From Psococerastis gibbosa (lineage: Eukaryota > Arthropoda > Insecta > Psocodea > Psocidae): a stretch of 64,000 nucleotides of DNA. Position numbers and translations under genes: made by a program. Positions 44,149-55,166 of this stretch are shown piece by piece. The stretch is from positions 12,772,001 through 12,836,000 of the forward strand of contig OZ020489.1 in assembly GCA_963971405.1 (NCBI GenBank), written 5' to 3'. The notes beneath the pieces are model-generated. The model saw only the letters and a list, made by a program, of their open reading frames with translations. It ran no database searches and was not told the origin of the DNA. Positions within the stretch are counted from its first letter, which is position 1. Each line of letters begins with the position of its first letter.

Positions 44149-44443
44149 CAAGCACGTAGCCAGGATTTTATTTCGGTCGGGGCTAACTACCAGGGGGTCG
44201 AGGGGGTATGGAATACCCCTAGTAAAACGGTGAGTCCGCCCCCCCCCCCCGGAAATTTGTAAGAATTGCAAAAACACACAGTTTTAGTGTTTTAGAGGGA
44301 GAAAAAATATGCAGGTGAAACATCAAACAGAACAACGCAAGGTTTTTCTCTTCTTTACAATTCGGGGGGGGGGGGGGGAGGCTTCATTCGAACCATGCCA
44401 ATAAGAGCATAAGTAGAGGATTTGGAGATTGCTGGTCTTATCG

Positions 44444-44499
44444 GGGCTTGTGTTCCAGCGGTTTAGGCGTAGATCGTGGGTTCAAATCCCGCCAAGTCC
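44444..44499 (+). tRNA. tRNA-like remnant lacking an anticodon arm
   Basis: GGGCTTG at the start can pair with CAAGTCC at the end over seven positions (one G-U). GTGGGTTCAAATCCCGC forms a five-pair T arm with a consensus B box. Only about 25 nt lie between the acceptor strand and the T arm, too few for both D and anticodon arms. More likely a tRNA pseudogene or SINE head than a working tRNA. Confidence 0.45.
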
Positions 44500-45543
44500 A
44501 GTTTTTTCCATATCCTCTAATTTCGGTTATAAAGATAAATTAATGTCAGTGTTATATATGCGATATAATACTTCAATGTATTAAAACTGACTTCAGAAAC
44601 TATATTTTGAATTTTTGATACCACTTTTAGACGATCAATCAGATGGATTCTGAGATTTTCGAGCCGCAAGTCCATACCATCATATTATACAGAATATGCA
44701 ACCAAGCCAGAAAGGACTTTCTCTGTTCTTAAACGCTTAAAAATTATCTTAGAACTTCTAATGGCCGGGAAAGATTATATGGTATAGCAGTAATGACCGT
44801 GACGGGCCAGGGCCGAAAGGGATTTTTATATAAGCCATACGAATGATATGGGCCCGTCTATAATGCCTATCGCAAACAATTATCGAAATTGACACAAAAG
44901 ACACTGTTGAGGACTTCAGGGGGATGGAATGAGAAAACTGTGTTCATTCGTTGTAAGTGACGGCCACATATCATTTTCAATTTCTTGTTAGGGGTTCAAC
45001 TTTTTTGTTAACTACACCCTAAAACCGTGCTCGGATGTGAGCTCAGCGAGAAAAATATTTTAAATTAGACTTGGTTTTACGCCAAACCCATTAGCTCCAA
45101 AGACGTATTTCCAGGCGTTTCACCGGCGCATGAATCGTTTTTGTACACCAGACCTAGTTAAATACGAATGGTGCCTTGTTGTAATTGATTCGAATAATTT
45201 AAGCCCTACTGTACAAGACACACGTAATATTGGTCATTAGGATATAACGTTTTATTCTAATGACATTGGAGTAAACTTAAGTTTCTTACGTGAATCCTAA
45301 TATGGAACGCCCACTATGGTCTTTACAAATGAAGTTTCCGCATCAGCATCAGCATTACTGCTAACCAACGACTCGTCGACCCTGCTCAGGAAGTGAGCCG
45401 CCTGGGAATAATCGAAAATCATATTTGTAACAGTCCTGGGTTAAGCTTGTTGAGGGGCAATCGGCATAGTACCGAAGTGCCACCCCCGGAAAAGTAGGAG
45501 CTCAAGGTGAGAATTGGAATAGTAGTTTTTCTCTTTTTTACAG
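44500..45543. other. Upstream of gene 2, nothing recognised
   Basis: A donor-like CTCAAG|GTGAGA at about 45511 is only 33 nt before the next acceptor, too close for an intron. A promoter could lie here, but I see no convincing element. Confidence 0.3.
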
Positions 45544-45628
45544 GCGTGATGGTTAAGACGGAGGTTCAACGTCTGGAAGAGGCCGCCGAGTCCATGTTCA
45601 GGGGCGGTCCAGTTATGGGCAGGACGAG
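45544..45628 (+). CDS. Gene 2 exon (first recognised)
   Basis: The acceptor CTTTTTTACAG and donor ACGAG|GTAGGT bound a frame reading VMVKTEVQRLEEAAESMF then RGGPVMGRTR. It starts with two bases of a split codon and ends with AG, phase 2, matching the next exon. The EVQRLEEAAESMF part is likely helical. An ATG at 45549 could be a start if the exon is first. If it is not, an upstream exon ending in phase 1 is needed. An alternative frame (GRGRRVHVQGRSSYGQDE) joins the Ala-rich frame of the next exon but contains an upstream stop. I do not recognise the protein. Confidence 0.55.
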
Positions 45629-46268
45629 GTAGGTTAAAAAAGTATAATGGGGAAGTTGCTAACCCTTACTTGTGCAATGCAGTTCCAACCACAAAAAGTT
45701 CAATATAGTGAACTTAGACTTTTTATGTACTTTTCTAATCAAAATAGAACTCCTGCTAGTATGTAAACACAGGGAGAATCTGTCAGTTGCTGCTGCTTTT
45801 GTGGACAAATAATTTCTGATCACCATCAAATGGAATGGATCGTACTTTAGATAGACTACGTCACATTTGGCACAGTCATTCAGTGACAACAACTGCCATT
45901 TTTTATAAGTCTCAGAAGGATGGGAAACGTCATTTAAATGGGTGAGGACTGCAGCCTAACAAAATTTACAAAGCAAGCATGACGGGAAGAAGGAAAACCG
46001 TTGGGAGGAAGACTTAAAGCCAACCTCCGTGAGTTGGGAGTCCGTAGATGGTGGGACGTCCAACAAAACCGAGGTGGCTGGATGAGTGTTGTAGAGCAAG
46101 AAGAGGAACGAACAATTCACAAAAACTAAAAACTTATGTAAATTAAAACGGCCAAGATGAGCATTTCTTGTACATTGTGAACCTCATTTACGGCTCTTCT
46201 ATTAAAAATTGCGGAGAAATTAGATTTTTACACCAGTAATATTTTCCCCGTGCGATTTTCTCTTTCAG

Positions 46269-46298
46269 ATATTGTTTGCAACTTAACACAGTTGTCAG
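46269..46298 (+). CDS. Possible 30-nt gene 2 microexon
   Basis: TTTTCTCTTTCAG precedes it and CAG|GTACCT follows. It keeps the gene 2 phase (one base in, two bases out) and reads YCLQLNTVV with R at the joint. Length divisible by three means it could be included or skipped. Support is only from splice signals and phase. Confidence 0.2.
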
Positions 46299-46982
46299 GT
46301 ACCTACCTACTACCTACAGTTCCCCATATATTTAAAGAATGCTCCAATTACTCCATCTACCAAACCTTCCCTCCCAATACAAATTTCTATTTCAGCATAC
46401 CCTTACATTTACATCTAGTTATTATAGCCGAAACAAATTCGCATTAAACACAAATATCGTATCAATACAAGCAATGGGAAACTGTGTTGGACGGTCCACT
46501 GCCCAATGTGCCCCCGACAGCAGTAGGTACTAAACCAAGGACCCAACTGCCAATTAAAACGTCTACACATAACAACTGGACTGAGTTGTGCGATAGAAAT
46601 ATTTCAGCATTTTACACTCCATAACTGTGGCCAATCGGTGTCTAGGTGATAGCAACATGTACTATATATCAAAGTGTTGAGGAATATATTTTATAGTTGA
46701 TGACATTTTATTTACTGCTCAACGATCGATAATTAAAGAGAAATTCAACTTGGCGCAAAACTGGAATTTGAGTTGAATGTAAAAATTATGAAATTTAAAG
46801 GTTGATTTCAATGCGACCCCTGCTGTTACAAACGTTTATAAATTAATTGATAATAATGGATGTAATTATATTAAAAAAACATTATACGAGATTATATGTA
46901 TACAATAAGATACGAGTAAACGATCTGTCAATTGCTCTTTTTTCCTTCAACAAAATTTGCTGAGATGTAGGTTGTGTTTTAG

Positions 46983-47201
46983 GCGTCCTACACCCTATTC
47001 AAGGGGGATAGCCCCACAATTGCCAACGCGCAGAAGAACATCGAGGCGGCCGCCCACCGCCATTCAGCCCACTTCGCCGCAGCCGCAGCCGCAGCCGCAG
47101 CCGCCCTCGCCGCAGCCACCGACGTCCTCGCCGCAGCCACCGACCCCACTCACGCCAAAGCGGCCCAACAACAGCAGGGACTTTGGTCCAGCGGCCAAAA
47201 G
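46983..47201 (+). CDS. Gene 2 exon, Pro/Gln-rich
   Basis: Acceptor TTGTGTTTTAG, donor AAAAG|GTAAGTG. The 219 nt are symmetric in phase 2. The frame matching the neighbours reads RPTPYSRGIAPQLPTRRRTS, then RRPPTAIQPTSPQPQ repeats, and closes PLTPKRPNNSRDFGPAAKR. The end resembles the paralogous exon at 51987-52160 (PTCKRPFEGPDGGPTEKR), which fixes the frame. A second frame is also open through the exon (ASYTLFKGDSPTIANAQK, then an Ala run), and only RNA data could fully exclude it. The antisense frames here reflect the GC-rich repeat. Confidence 0.6.
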
Positions 47202-47234
47202 GTAAGTGCAACAAAGTACATTTATATTTGCAGT

Positions 47235-47928
47235 CAGTGCCGGATTAACCCCTGGGGGGGCCGGGGCACAAGATAGGGGGGGGGGGCGTGGCTGCAAACC
47301 AGAGGCGGAGGAGGGGGCCCCAGACAGAGGCGGTCCCAGACCTCATAAAAGGGGGAGGCACTTGTCAGTGGCGTAACGATAGGTTTTCGAAGGTGTGGTA
47401 CAATTTGGTGCTTCTGCACCCATTTTCATAAAAGTTGCTCAGGAGACAGAGGACTGTAATATTGGGGTTTTCCACATTTTGAGAGCAAGAAAGCTTACCT
47501 ACATATTACAAAGAATCAATATAATTATGGACAAGGGGGGCGCGGGTGTCTCCCCCGGGAGAACATTTTTTGAAAAATAGGGCTGAAATGGTGAGGTTTT
47601 GCGCATTTTGAGTGCTGTAACACTTAGATTTTAGAGGGAAAGAATATAACTGCCTTCCAAAGGGGGGAGGGGGGCGATAGCAGGTCGCTTCGTCAGCCTC
47701 TGGTGCAAGTTGCAGCCTCCTCTAAAATTCATAAATCTACCTACCAGCATTGCAGGAAAAAATAATAATAATACTATTTCCCGCCAATTTCAAAACTTTT
47801 AAATTCTAATTTTTTTATATTTTAATCTTAAAATATCTCATTCTGGGGGGGGGGCCGGAATTTTAGGCATTTCTGGGAGGGGGGGCGGGGGCCTGTGCCC
47901 CAAGTGCCCATGGGTTAATTCGGCACTG
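47235..47928. mobile_element. hAT-like element in a gene 2 intron, with a nested second element
   Basis: Ends CAGTGCCGGATTAACCC and GGGTTAATTCGGCACTG (one mismatch). Flanks TTTGCAGT (47227-47234) and TTTACAGT (47929-47936) match at 7 of 8. A second hAT-style end (CAGTGGCGTAACGATAGG) at 47367 begins a nested family B-like piece. No coding. Confidence 0.88.
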
Positions 47929-47939
47929 TTTACAGTTCG

Positions 47940-48010
47940 CAGAGACTTATCGTTTGATATTGACTGTAAGCACTTTAGAAAGATAGTCAGGGAGCCTCGT
48001 AGTTTCAGGC
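47940..48010 (+). repeat. Intron segment shared with 53217-53290
   Basis: CGTTTGATATTGACTGTAAG and the following 40 bases recur after the 51987-52160 exon. So the 46983 and 51987 exons and their flanking introns are duplicates of each other. Confidence 0.65.
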
Positions 48011-48376
48011 GAACACTATCTTTTTTATTCGAGCTGCCATGAAATTAATTAAATATGTTCATTGTTAATGTAGTGGGCCAGTGAAAATCGACATTACGGT
48101 GTATCTCTGATTTTTTTAATGTGGGGTTAGTGTTTACCAAAGTTGCAACTCTCACAAATTTTGCACAACTAAATGTTCATTGTTCTCCCGGTGTTCTCTT
48201 CAATCGCCATTTTAAAAAAAAATTGTTTTATTAGAAAACCAAAACTTTGATTGGGAAATCAACCTGTTTGGTTTTGTTAGGTACTCTATTTAACACTTTA
48301 ACCTGAAGTTGGAAATCGTCGATAGAATGAAATTTTTGGAGCCATTTGTAAGAAATAACTTTTTTATAGTATATTT

Positions 48377-48492
48377 TAGGGAGATTCATCTACCTATTGA
48401 GATGGCGACCAATGTTCGACTTTCGGAAAATTTCTTCACAAATTTTCATTTCATGACCCCCTGAGCCTAAAACCACCCTCCGTTCAAAATGT

Positions 48493-48523
<31 letters not shown>

Positions 48524-49008
48524 GTATATATATATGTATGTATAAACATATGTATATCGATTTTAGGAAACACTCCAAATTCCGTAAATATTATGCGATT
48601 TTGATGAAACTTGGCACAGAAATTAATCGTACAAATTAAACAACGCGATCCACTATTTAGTTACAAGATGGCGGTCGATTGAAACCTTGTATAATTCATA
48701 TCTAAGGTAATATTGGTTACAGAAGAATGAATTAAAATCTGACTGAAAGTTCGTATTATTATCTACGATAATGGTAATAACCACTTTTTACGACAAATCA
48801 ACCATTTTAAGATGGCATCCAGTCAAAGTGAAAATAATTTGATAAACAAAAATTTCATAGCCGGCATTGTGGTTCGAAATTTGGAACAAAAGAGTGTTTT
48901 GTGTGTTGATGTTGTGGTCGGGACAATAATGAAGTATTTTCTATTTGTTATTACATGCATATAGCGTAGGCAGCGTAGAGGAAAAGCAAGGTCTGCGGAA
49001 TCTCCCTA
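48377..49008. mobile_element. TIR element family G with TA microsatellite
   Basis: Ends TAGGGAGATTC and GAATCTCCCTA are perfect 11-bp inverted repeats. It contains a (TA)n/(TATG)n tract at 48491-48546. A fragment occurs at 16935-17030. No coding capacity. Its GATTTTGATGAAACTTGGCA phrase resembles a block in family A. Confidence 0.65.
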
Positions 49009-49029
49009 TTCCTGATCGGCCAGAGCCGA

Positions 49030-49565
49030 AAGGGATGTTTTAGGTTCTTGGAGGTAAAACGCTCCAAAATTGAGTACGATAGCCCAAATTAAAAAATGTT
49101 ACCGAGGTACGAATTTTGTGAACCTACGGGTCAAATTTTATTGAAAGCCACCGAGTAGTTTGCTCACAAACTGGCGAACAAACAGACAGACAGACGTTTT
49201 GTAAAAACCACTTCTTTTGGTTCCTGGGACCTCAAAACCAGGAAATCCTTTGAAATCTCGGAATCAAAAATTTCAACCATCAAAAAGCTTTCTTTATATA
49301 ACTAACCTATAAATAGGAAAGCAAAAATTAACACTGTCAAAATGCAAAGTGGTCCAATATCAATGTCCCAGGGTAATACTTGACGTTAGAAAGCACAGAT
49401 AAGAATGTCCCCCAGAAAAATTATTTTCGCTTTCCTATTTATACGTAGTACACACAGGTATGGAAAGTTTGTGATGGTGGAAAATTTTTTCAATTTCGAG
49501 ATTTCAGTGGATTCACACGTTTTGAGGTCATAGTACCCCAAAAAAGTGGTTTTCAGTTTTGGCGG
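49030..49565. mobile_element. Two family A fragments, tail to tail
   Basis: 49030-49323 is in minus orientation and ends at the TIR (AAATAGGAAAGC). 49427-49565 is in plus orientation and starts CGCTTTCCTATTTATACG. The pair forms an imperfect inverted arrangement. A similar arrangement occurs at 54125-54400, together with the CTGTCAACATGCAAAGTGGT phrase. Confidence 0.65.
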
Positions 49566-49721
49566 GTTTTAAATAGCCTACTTGGAAAAGTAAGCATCAA
49601 TTTGAAATTTTGAAATAACGTGGAAACAGACAAGTGTCATCATTGCACATAAAACTTACTATTGAAGCAACCAGAAAAAATCAAAATGGAAATTTTTTCC
49701 CTGTTCAACATCCTTCATAGT

Positions 49722-49800
49722 TGAGTCTAAGAGAGGGCATTATAGCCCTCACTCCGCTAGGGTGGCTTAGTAATAGAACAAAAATCATTATTAATTAGTA
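49722..49800 (+). mobile_element. SINE tail fragment
   Basis: GTTGAGTCTAAGAGAGGGCA and CACTCCGCTAGGGTGGCTTA match the SINE 3' part. Confidence 0.6.
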
Positions 49801-49859
49801 TTTATCAGTCACGGTATGGGTCTAGGCTAGTCTAACTTTAATCTGACTTTAGAATTCAT

Positions 49860-50700
49860 ATAGCTTTTTTTTCAATACACGTATGATATACCTGTATAGT
49901 ATGTATGGAAGACAAGAGAATAAAGTGATTTTAGTGAATTTTAAATATTTGTTCCTTCAGATGGTCTCCCGCAGCAGCAGCGGCACCGGCATCGCCCGAC
50001 TCTTGACCGTAACTGAACTTAACACTTCACAGAAGCAACAAAGTACTTTATTTACATCAACGAACAGTAAAATAAAAAAACTTCACCCACTTCAGTAATA
50101 TGGTATATAACTATTCTCATGCAAAGGCAAAATACGAAAGCACATATTATACAGGCTAACTGCTATCAGTTCTTGTATGAATATGAAAAGGAACAAATCT
50201 TAATTTGTTTTTCCTTAAATAAATTTTACTGTCTGGCAATAACTTAATGATGAGTCTCTGAGATGCCTACAACCTTCCAAGTCAATGCAGTCCAGTGCCA
50301 CCGAAGGTCAAGTGATGTAACAATTCATTGAGCTTTTTTTTCAATACAAGTATTCTAATGCGTGTGTATGTAAGGCAGAAACTCAAGCAATTTTAATACA
50401 TTTAAAATTTTTGTTCTTTCCGATTATCATCAGCCAGCCCTTCGGCACTATCGCCGTATGTGTACTTAACTTAACACTCCACAGAAGTAACAAAGTAATT
50501 TATTCACATCAACGAACAGAAAAATAAAGAAAATTCTCTCACTTCAGTAATAATGCGGTCTATAACTATTCTCATGCAAAGGCTAAATACGAAAGCATAT
50601 ATTTTACAGGTTCACTTCTATCTGTTCTTGTATGAATATGAAAAGGAACAAATCTTCATTTGTTTTTCCTGACACACATTTTACTGTCTGGCAATAACTT
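49860..50700 (+). repeat. Tandem units around the small gene 2 exon
   Basis: Two head-to-tail units, 49860-50330 and 50331-50700. Each has the exon position, then ACATCAACGAACAG, CTATTCTCATGCAAAGGC and CTGTCTGGCAATAACTTA. Further units lie at about 55540-55745 and 55870-56080. The exon in the second unit (50434-50455) has shrunk to 22 nt and lost its phase. Confidence 0.75.
49961..50008 (+). pseudogene. Gene 2 small exon copy with in-frame stop
   Basis: Acceptor GTTCCTTCAG, weak donor ACC|GTAACT. In the gene 2 phase it reads WSPAAAAAPASPDS and then TGA just before the donor. The copy at 55624-55668 is open instead. Surrounding intron sequence is also shared with 50434 and 55624, so these are duplicated exon-plus-intron units. 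Another frame (VSRSSSGTGIARLLT) is open but does not match the neighbouring phases. Confidence 0.5.
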
Positions 50701-50701
50701 A

Positions 50702-51085
50702 GGTGCCATTCCACTGACCGGCTAGGGCTATTTCCAAAAACAGTGACATGGTAGCAGACATTCAAGACTTAGGTCAACGTTTCCACCGATCTCGCATTGC
50801 AGAATGCAAATGACATTGACGGAAATTAGAATTTTTCTTTTTACAGAAATCTATTATAATGTTTGTACTTAACATATCCCATGACGCCATTTTTTAATTT
50901 TAGTTTGTTTGTTTGTGATTTTACTGTATGATCATTCATCAATTTTAACTATGGCATAGAGGAAAATAAACATTTCCGTCAATTCTGCAATGCGAGGTCG
51001 GTGGAAACCCCGCCTAAGTCTTGAATGTCTGCTACCACGTCATCGTTTTTGTAAATAGCCCTAGCCGGTCGATGGAATGGGCGCC
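50702..51085. mobile_element. Hairpin MITE, GTAGCAGACAT family, with empty site nearby
   Basis: A 384-bp palindrome like 12503-12890, flanked by TTA (50699-50701 and 51086-51088). The neighbouring tandem unit shows the uninterrupted site, GCAATAACTTAATGATGAG near 50236. This proves a TTA duplication and an insertion after the exon unit had duplicated. Confidence 0.92.
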
Positions 51086-51320
51086 TTAATAATGAGTCTC
51101 TGAGATGCCCACAACCTTCCAAGTCAACGCAGACCCGTGCCACCAAAGATGTTTGGAAGAATGGTTGCCCTTTACCTTGCCAGTAGTCGACGAAATTTCT
51201 TCTCTTCCAAACGTCTGTCTGCCAAGTGACTATTTTGATTTGAAGAAATTCGGCATAAAAGAATATGGGGTGATGTACGGAATCTGACATTGTAATCACT
51301 TGTGCGCTGTTTTATTTCAG

Positions 51321-51446
51321 GCCCGCTCTGTCTCCCGGGACGCTGTACGCGAGGAGCTTACCAGCGGCCTTGCCAGCAGGAGTCCCATCGGGGTCCGGGC
51401 TGCAGCCCCAACCAAGGGAACCCCCACCGGGTTCAAAGAATCTACT
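51321..51446 (+). CDS. Gene 2 exon, Pro/Gly/Leu-rich
   Basis: Acceptor CTGTTTTATTTCAG, donor CTACT|GTAAGTAC. 126 nt, symmetric in phase 2. Reads PALSPGTLYARSLPAALPAG then VPSGSGLQPQPREPPPGSKN and LL. The last two bases join the next exon. Its 5' flank is homologous to that of 57144-57191, so the two are probably duplicated exons that diverged. A second open frame (ARSVSRDAVREELTSGLAS) cannot be excluded. Confidence 0.55.
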
Positions 51447-51986
51447 GTAAGTACTGTGACATTTTCTATGCAACTTAGTTTACCTAGAGTTTTATATAGG
51501 CGAGATGGGACATTCGCTTGCCGCGTCACCTATACAAACATCCATTTCTTGACGTTACCTACCGGTTGCTCCCTGTTTTTTTGGCGTGAGTGAATGTCCC
51601 GCATTCATCTACACTGAGCTTAGACTTTCAAATATTTATTCCAGCGAAGGAATATAAATTAACATATAAATGTGTAATAAGATGGAATTAAATTATCAAC
51701 GTGAAAATTGCAATTTTTATGACAATTCTTTTGTTGCGATCAGTTTAGTTTTGCTGACGGTACCGACGACCGGATTCAGTTGATCTTCAATATTGCCATT
51801 AATACTTAACTTCTAAGCGTTGCTATAAAGACTCCGAGATACAGATTAGAAGACTGCCTTGTGCCTCTGAATACTTGTGCCGTTGTTTGTAAGTTCATGC
51901 CAGGATTTTGATGCCTGATCATCTGTGAAAACCTTTTGTAATTATATTATTTGCCTGTAATAATTCGGTTATTTTCACTGTCTTAG

Positions 51987-52160
51987 TATCTGGTATGACT
52001 ATGTCGACTACGAGGAAAGGATCCTGCCCCCCGAGCCGTCCACACCGCCCGCGCCGTCCACACCGCCCACGCCGGCCACAGCGCCCACGCCGGCCACAGC
52101 GCCCACGCCAACTTGTAAGCGGCCATTTGAGGGGCCGGACGGCGGCCCGACCGAGAAGCG
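51987..52160 (+). CDS. Gene 2 exon, Pro/Thr-rich repeats
   Basis: The acceptor TTTTCACTGTCTTAG and the donor AAGCG|GTAAGTG bound 174 nt, symmetric in phase 2. Reads IWYDYVDYEERILPPEPST, then PPAPSTPPTP and two PATAPT repeats, then CKRPFEGPDGGPTEKR. The DNA behind the repeats is a roughly 18-bp tandem repeat (CCCACGCCGGCCACAGCG). An acidic aromatic start (YDYVDYEE) is followed by a disordered Pro-rich part and a basic end. The frame is favoured by the KR-ending match to 46983-47201 and by codon phase. A Pro/Arg frame on the same strand is also open. Confidence 0.6.
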
Positions 52161-52198
52161 GTAAGTGCAGTATTTTTTCTTCTTATGGTGCACAACCA

Positions 52199-53217
52199 CT
52201 AGGGGTTGGTTTGCAGCAGCATGCTCCGGATCCTCCATTCCGTTCTGTCCTCGGCCAGCCTCTTTAGGTCCCTGTACGTCGTGCAGTTGAAATCTCTGAG
52301 CAGCTGGTCCAAGTACTCAGCACGCGGGCGGCCTATCGCGACATAACCATACATATGCCCTTCCAAGATTGTGTGAAGTAATCCATCGTGGCGTAACGTG
52401 TGACCGATCCAATTGGCTCTCCGCTTAGCAATAGATGCCCCAATTTTTCTCTCTTCCCCTATGCGTTGCAGTACTTCCTCATTGGTTACCCGGTCCATCC
52501 ACGTAATGTTTAACATTTTCCTATAGCACCACACTTCGAAGGCTTCAATTTGGCTCGGCATAGTTTCCGCTATGGTCCATGTTTCGCACCCATACATCAT
52601 TATACTCCACACAAGAGACTTGAGGAGAGATTTTCTTGTGTCAAGGGTTATATTTCCAGACTGAAATATCTTTATCTTCTTATTCAATGCCAATCTCCCC
52701 AGGAATATCCGATTCTTTATTTCCTTGTTGCTTCGCCCATCTTCCGTTACTGTTCCTCCCAGATACGTGAATTCATTCACTTGTTCAATTCTTACGTTAT
52801 CAAGGGTTACATCTATTCTACCGGGAGGTCTCTTGCCAACAGCCATTACCTTCGTTTTGGATTTGTTTATTTTCATATTGTATTCCTCCAGTATCCTGGC
52901 TAGCTGGTTGAGTGCCTCGTTCAACTCTTCAGGGCTATCCGCGAGCATGGCAATATCGTCTGCATACCTTATTGATAGTATCATGACACCCTGTATCCTT
53001 ATTCCCGATACCTCTTCAAAGGCTTCATTTAGTTCATCAATGGCTTTTTGTATGTAACAATTGAACAAGGGTGGGGATACTGAGCAACCCTGCCGGACTC
53101 CTTGCCTTATTCTTGCCTCCGCCTTACTGTCAGCAAGTACGACAACAGCCAACTCATCTCGGTACAGGTTCCATAGAAGCCTTCTATCCTTGAGTGCAGT
53201 ATAATAGGCTATAATGC
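52199..53217 (-). mobile_element. 5'-truncated LINE with long reverse-transcriptase frame
   Basis: A minus-strand frame of 368 codons, of which about the last 335 are LINE. Reverse-transcriptase blocks are visible: GVRQGCSVSPPLFN at residues 69-82, the catalytic YADD at 114-117, MKINKSKTKVMAVG, TYLGGTVTEDG, and a C-terminal SLVWSIMMYGCETWTI..RRANWIGHTLRH region. The latter is typical of endonuclease-reverse-transcriptase LINEs (RTE-like or a relative). The endonuclease and fingers are missing. It lies antisense in a gene 2 intron. No stop in this stretch suggests a fairly young copy. The first 30 or so residues of the frame are intron sequence. Confidence 0.9.
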
Positions 53218-53378
53218 TTACAATTCGTTTGATATTGACTGTAAGTAGTTTGTAAATCAAGCCAGGCAGCCGCGTGGTTGCACGAGGAGACGCTAAATCT
53301 GACAAACCCTACGTAGTGTTGGGATCGAGTGAACCCTGGGCCCTGATTAGACTAAGCCTAAGCCTAATTGGAACTGCA

Positions 53379-53547
53379 GCCTGATCATGGCGATTATAAT
53401 AACGGTAATTATTTAATCCCCTGGTATTAAAAATGTAAACAATATAATTTTATAATGGAAAGTGTTATTCAAAATTTGGTTATTTAAATTTTTAATATAA
53501 TTATAATATTTAAATAAATACTGGTATTATAATCGCCATGATCAGGC
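53379..53547. mobile_element. AT-rich hairpin element
   Basis: Arms GCCTGATCATGGCGATTATA and its exact complement at the other end, with an AT-rich loop. It resembles a MITE but I see only this copy and no clear target duplication. Confidence 0.6.
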
Positions 53548-54471
53548 AGCTGGTCAACTGTCTTCGAAATACCAGAATTTTTAAAGTAGACCATTTTCTG
53601 CAAAACGTGAAATTTTTATTTCAAATCTTTATATAGACCTAAATTGTGGCTAAACATACGGGTCGAATGTATGCTCTGGAAGTTGCAGGCAATTCAATTC
53701 AGTGGGAACTGTAGGTCTCGTACGTAGGCTTATAGTAGGCTAGTTCTTTAACAATCACAAAAGAATTGAATTTTTTGCCAAATGTTCAGAAACCTATTCT
53801 CCTTTCTTTTTTTGTTGGTGTGGTGTGGTAATGGAACAAAGGGCAAGCAATAATTTAAAAGAAAACAAAAAAAAAACGGTGAAATACAGTCCGATAATTT
53901 GGCAGTTTTTCATGGGCTACACTTTTAGCCGCACTTCGTTATTTTTCCTGATTACTTTCAACAATTATTGGGAGACAAACTGAGTTCAAAACATGATTAA
54001 TTGGACACAATACCCCCCCCCCCTCCCCCCAGTCATTAGAGTCTCATAATTTGAGTTGGTTTGCCCATTGAAAGCTTATAAATAAATATATATAAATGTT
54101 GACTCTTTTGTTCTATTTCTCACCTATTAATTTATTTTGACCATCGCAAAAGCTTTCTTAATACTAATCATAGGAAAGCAAACATTAACACTGTCAACAT
54201 GCAAAGTGGTCCAACAACAATGTCCCAGGGTCAACAACAAATTCATCAGAAAAATGGTTTTTGGTTTCCTATTTTAATACGTACCATAAGGAAAGTTCTG
54301 TGATGGTGTAAAATTTTCAATTTTGAGATTTCAGTGGATTCACATGTTTTGAGGTCATATAGGAACACAAGAAAGTGGTTTTCAGTTTTGGAGGGTTTTA
54401 AATGGTACCTGGAAAAGTAAGCATCAACAAAGTCTTTGAAAAGACGTCAAAGCTGGCATGTGTCATCTTTG
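53548..54471. other. Gene 2 intron, repeat scraps
   Basis: Contains a C-run near 54014 and inverted family A scraps at 54125-54186 and 54260-54400. No exon seen. Confidence 0.4.
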
Positions 54472-55166
54472 CCCCCCAAAATTTAGCAAAACAGCAAATT
54501 TTTCAGATATTTAAATGTAAAAAAAATTCTGCGGGGAGACGCCGGCCTCCCTGTTTCCAGTTTTGTTAATAAATTTATCGCCTGCAAAATCAAAATTTTT
54601 GGGCGGCAAACTATTTTAGGCCTATCTTTTACAAATCATTCCCGGCGGTAGTTCCCGGGTCCCCTTTTTAGCTGTTATATTCTTCACATGTAATATGATC
54701 AAAAATGTTTTCAAAGTGCGTAAATTCCACTACTTTGGGCCTATTCTCTTTCAAAAATGTTTCCCCGGGGGAGTATTTTTTATTTTATTTTATTTATTTT
54801 CTTACAAAAAGATAAATCGCATACAACAAGATCTATACTATTCTTTGGCTGTAAAACCAAAACAGTATTACAATAGGTTACGAGACGTATATACATGAAA
54901 ATGTGTAAAACTCCACAATTTCAGGCCTATTTTTTCCCAAGAACCTTTCCCAGGGGAGACCACCGGGCCCCCCTCCGGCCCCTAGAAATTTAGATCATGC
55001 CATTAATTAGGAGATGCGTACATCCATGAGAACGGCTTTCCTCGTTTTCTTCTATTTTTTCAAAAATACGGGGGGGGGGGGGCAAATGAAACACCACTCG
55101 ATTCGATATCGTGTTGCATGAAAACTGGACCCCCCCCCAAAAAAAAAAAAATCTGGCTCCGCCGCT
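54472..55166 (-). mobile_element. hAT-like family B element, left end lost
   Basis: Starts inside the family (CCCCCCAAAATTTAGCAAAA) and ends CTGGCTCCGCCGCT. Includes the segment CGTGTTGCATGAAAACTGGA seen at the left of 19078-19776. An insert of about 60 nt (TTTTATTTTATTTATTTTC, near 54775) is private to this copy. Confidence 0.78.

Noticed and set aside
46983-47201. Ala-rich alternative frame (ASYTLFKGDSPTIANAQK...)
   Set aside because: Open throughout, but it does not match the phase of neighbouring exons or the paralogous exon at 51987. Kept only as an alternative.
47064-47297. Minus-strand frames over the Pro/Gln-rich gene 2 exon
   Set aside because: They are antisense readings of the GC-rich repeat DNA; the plus strand has matching splice sites and phase.
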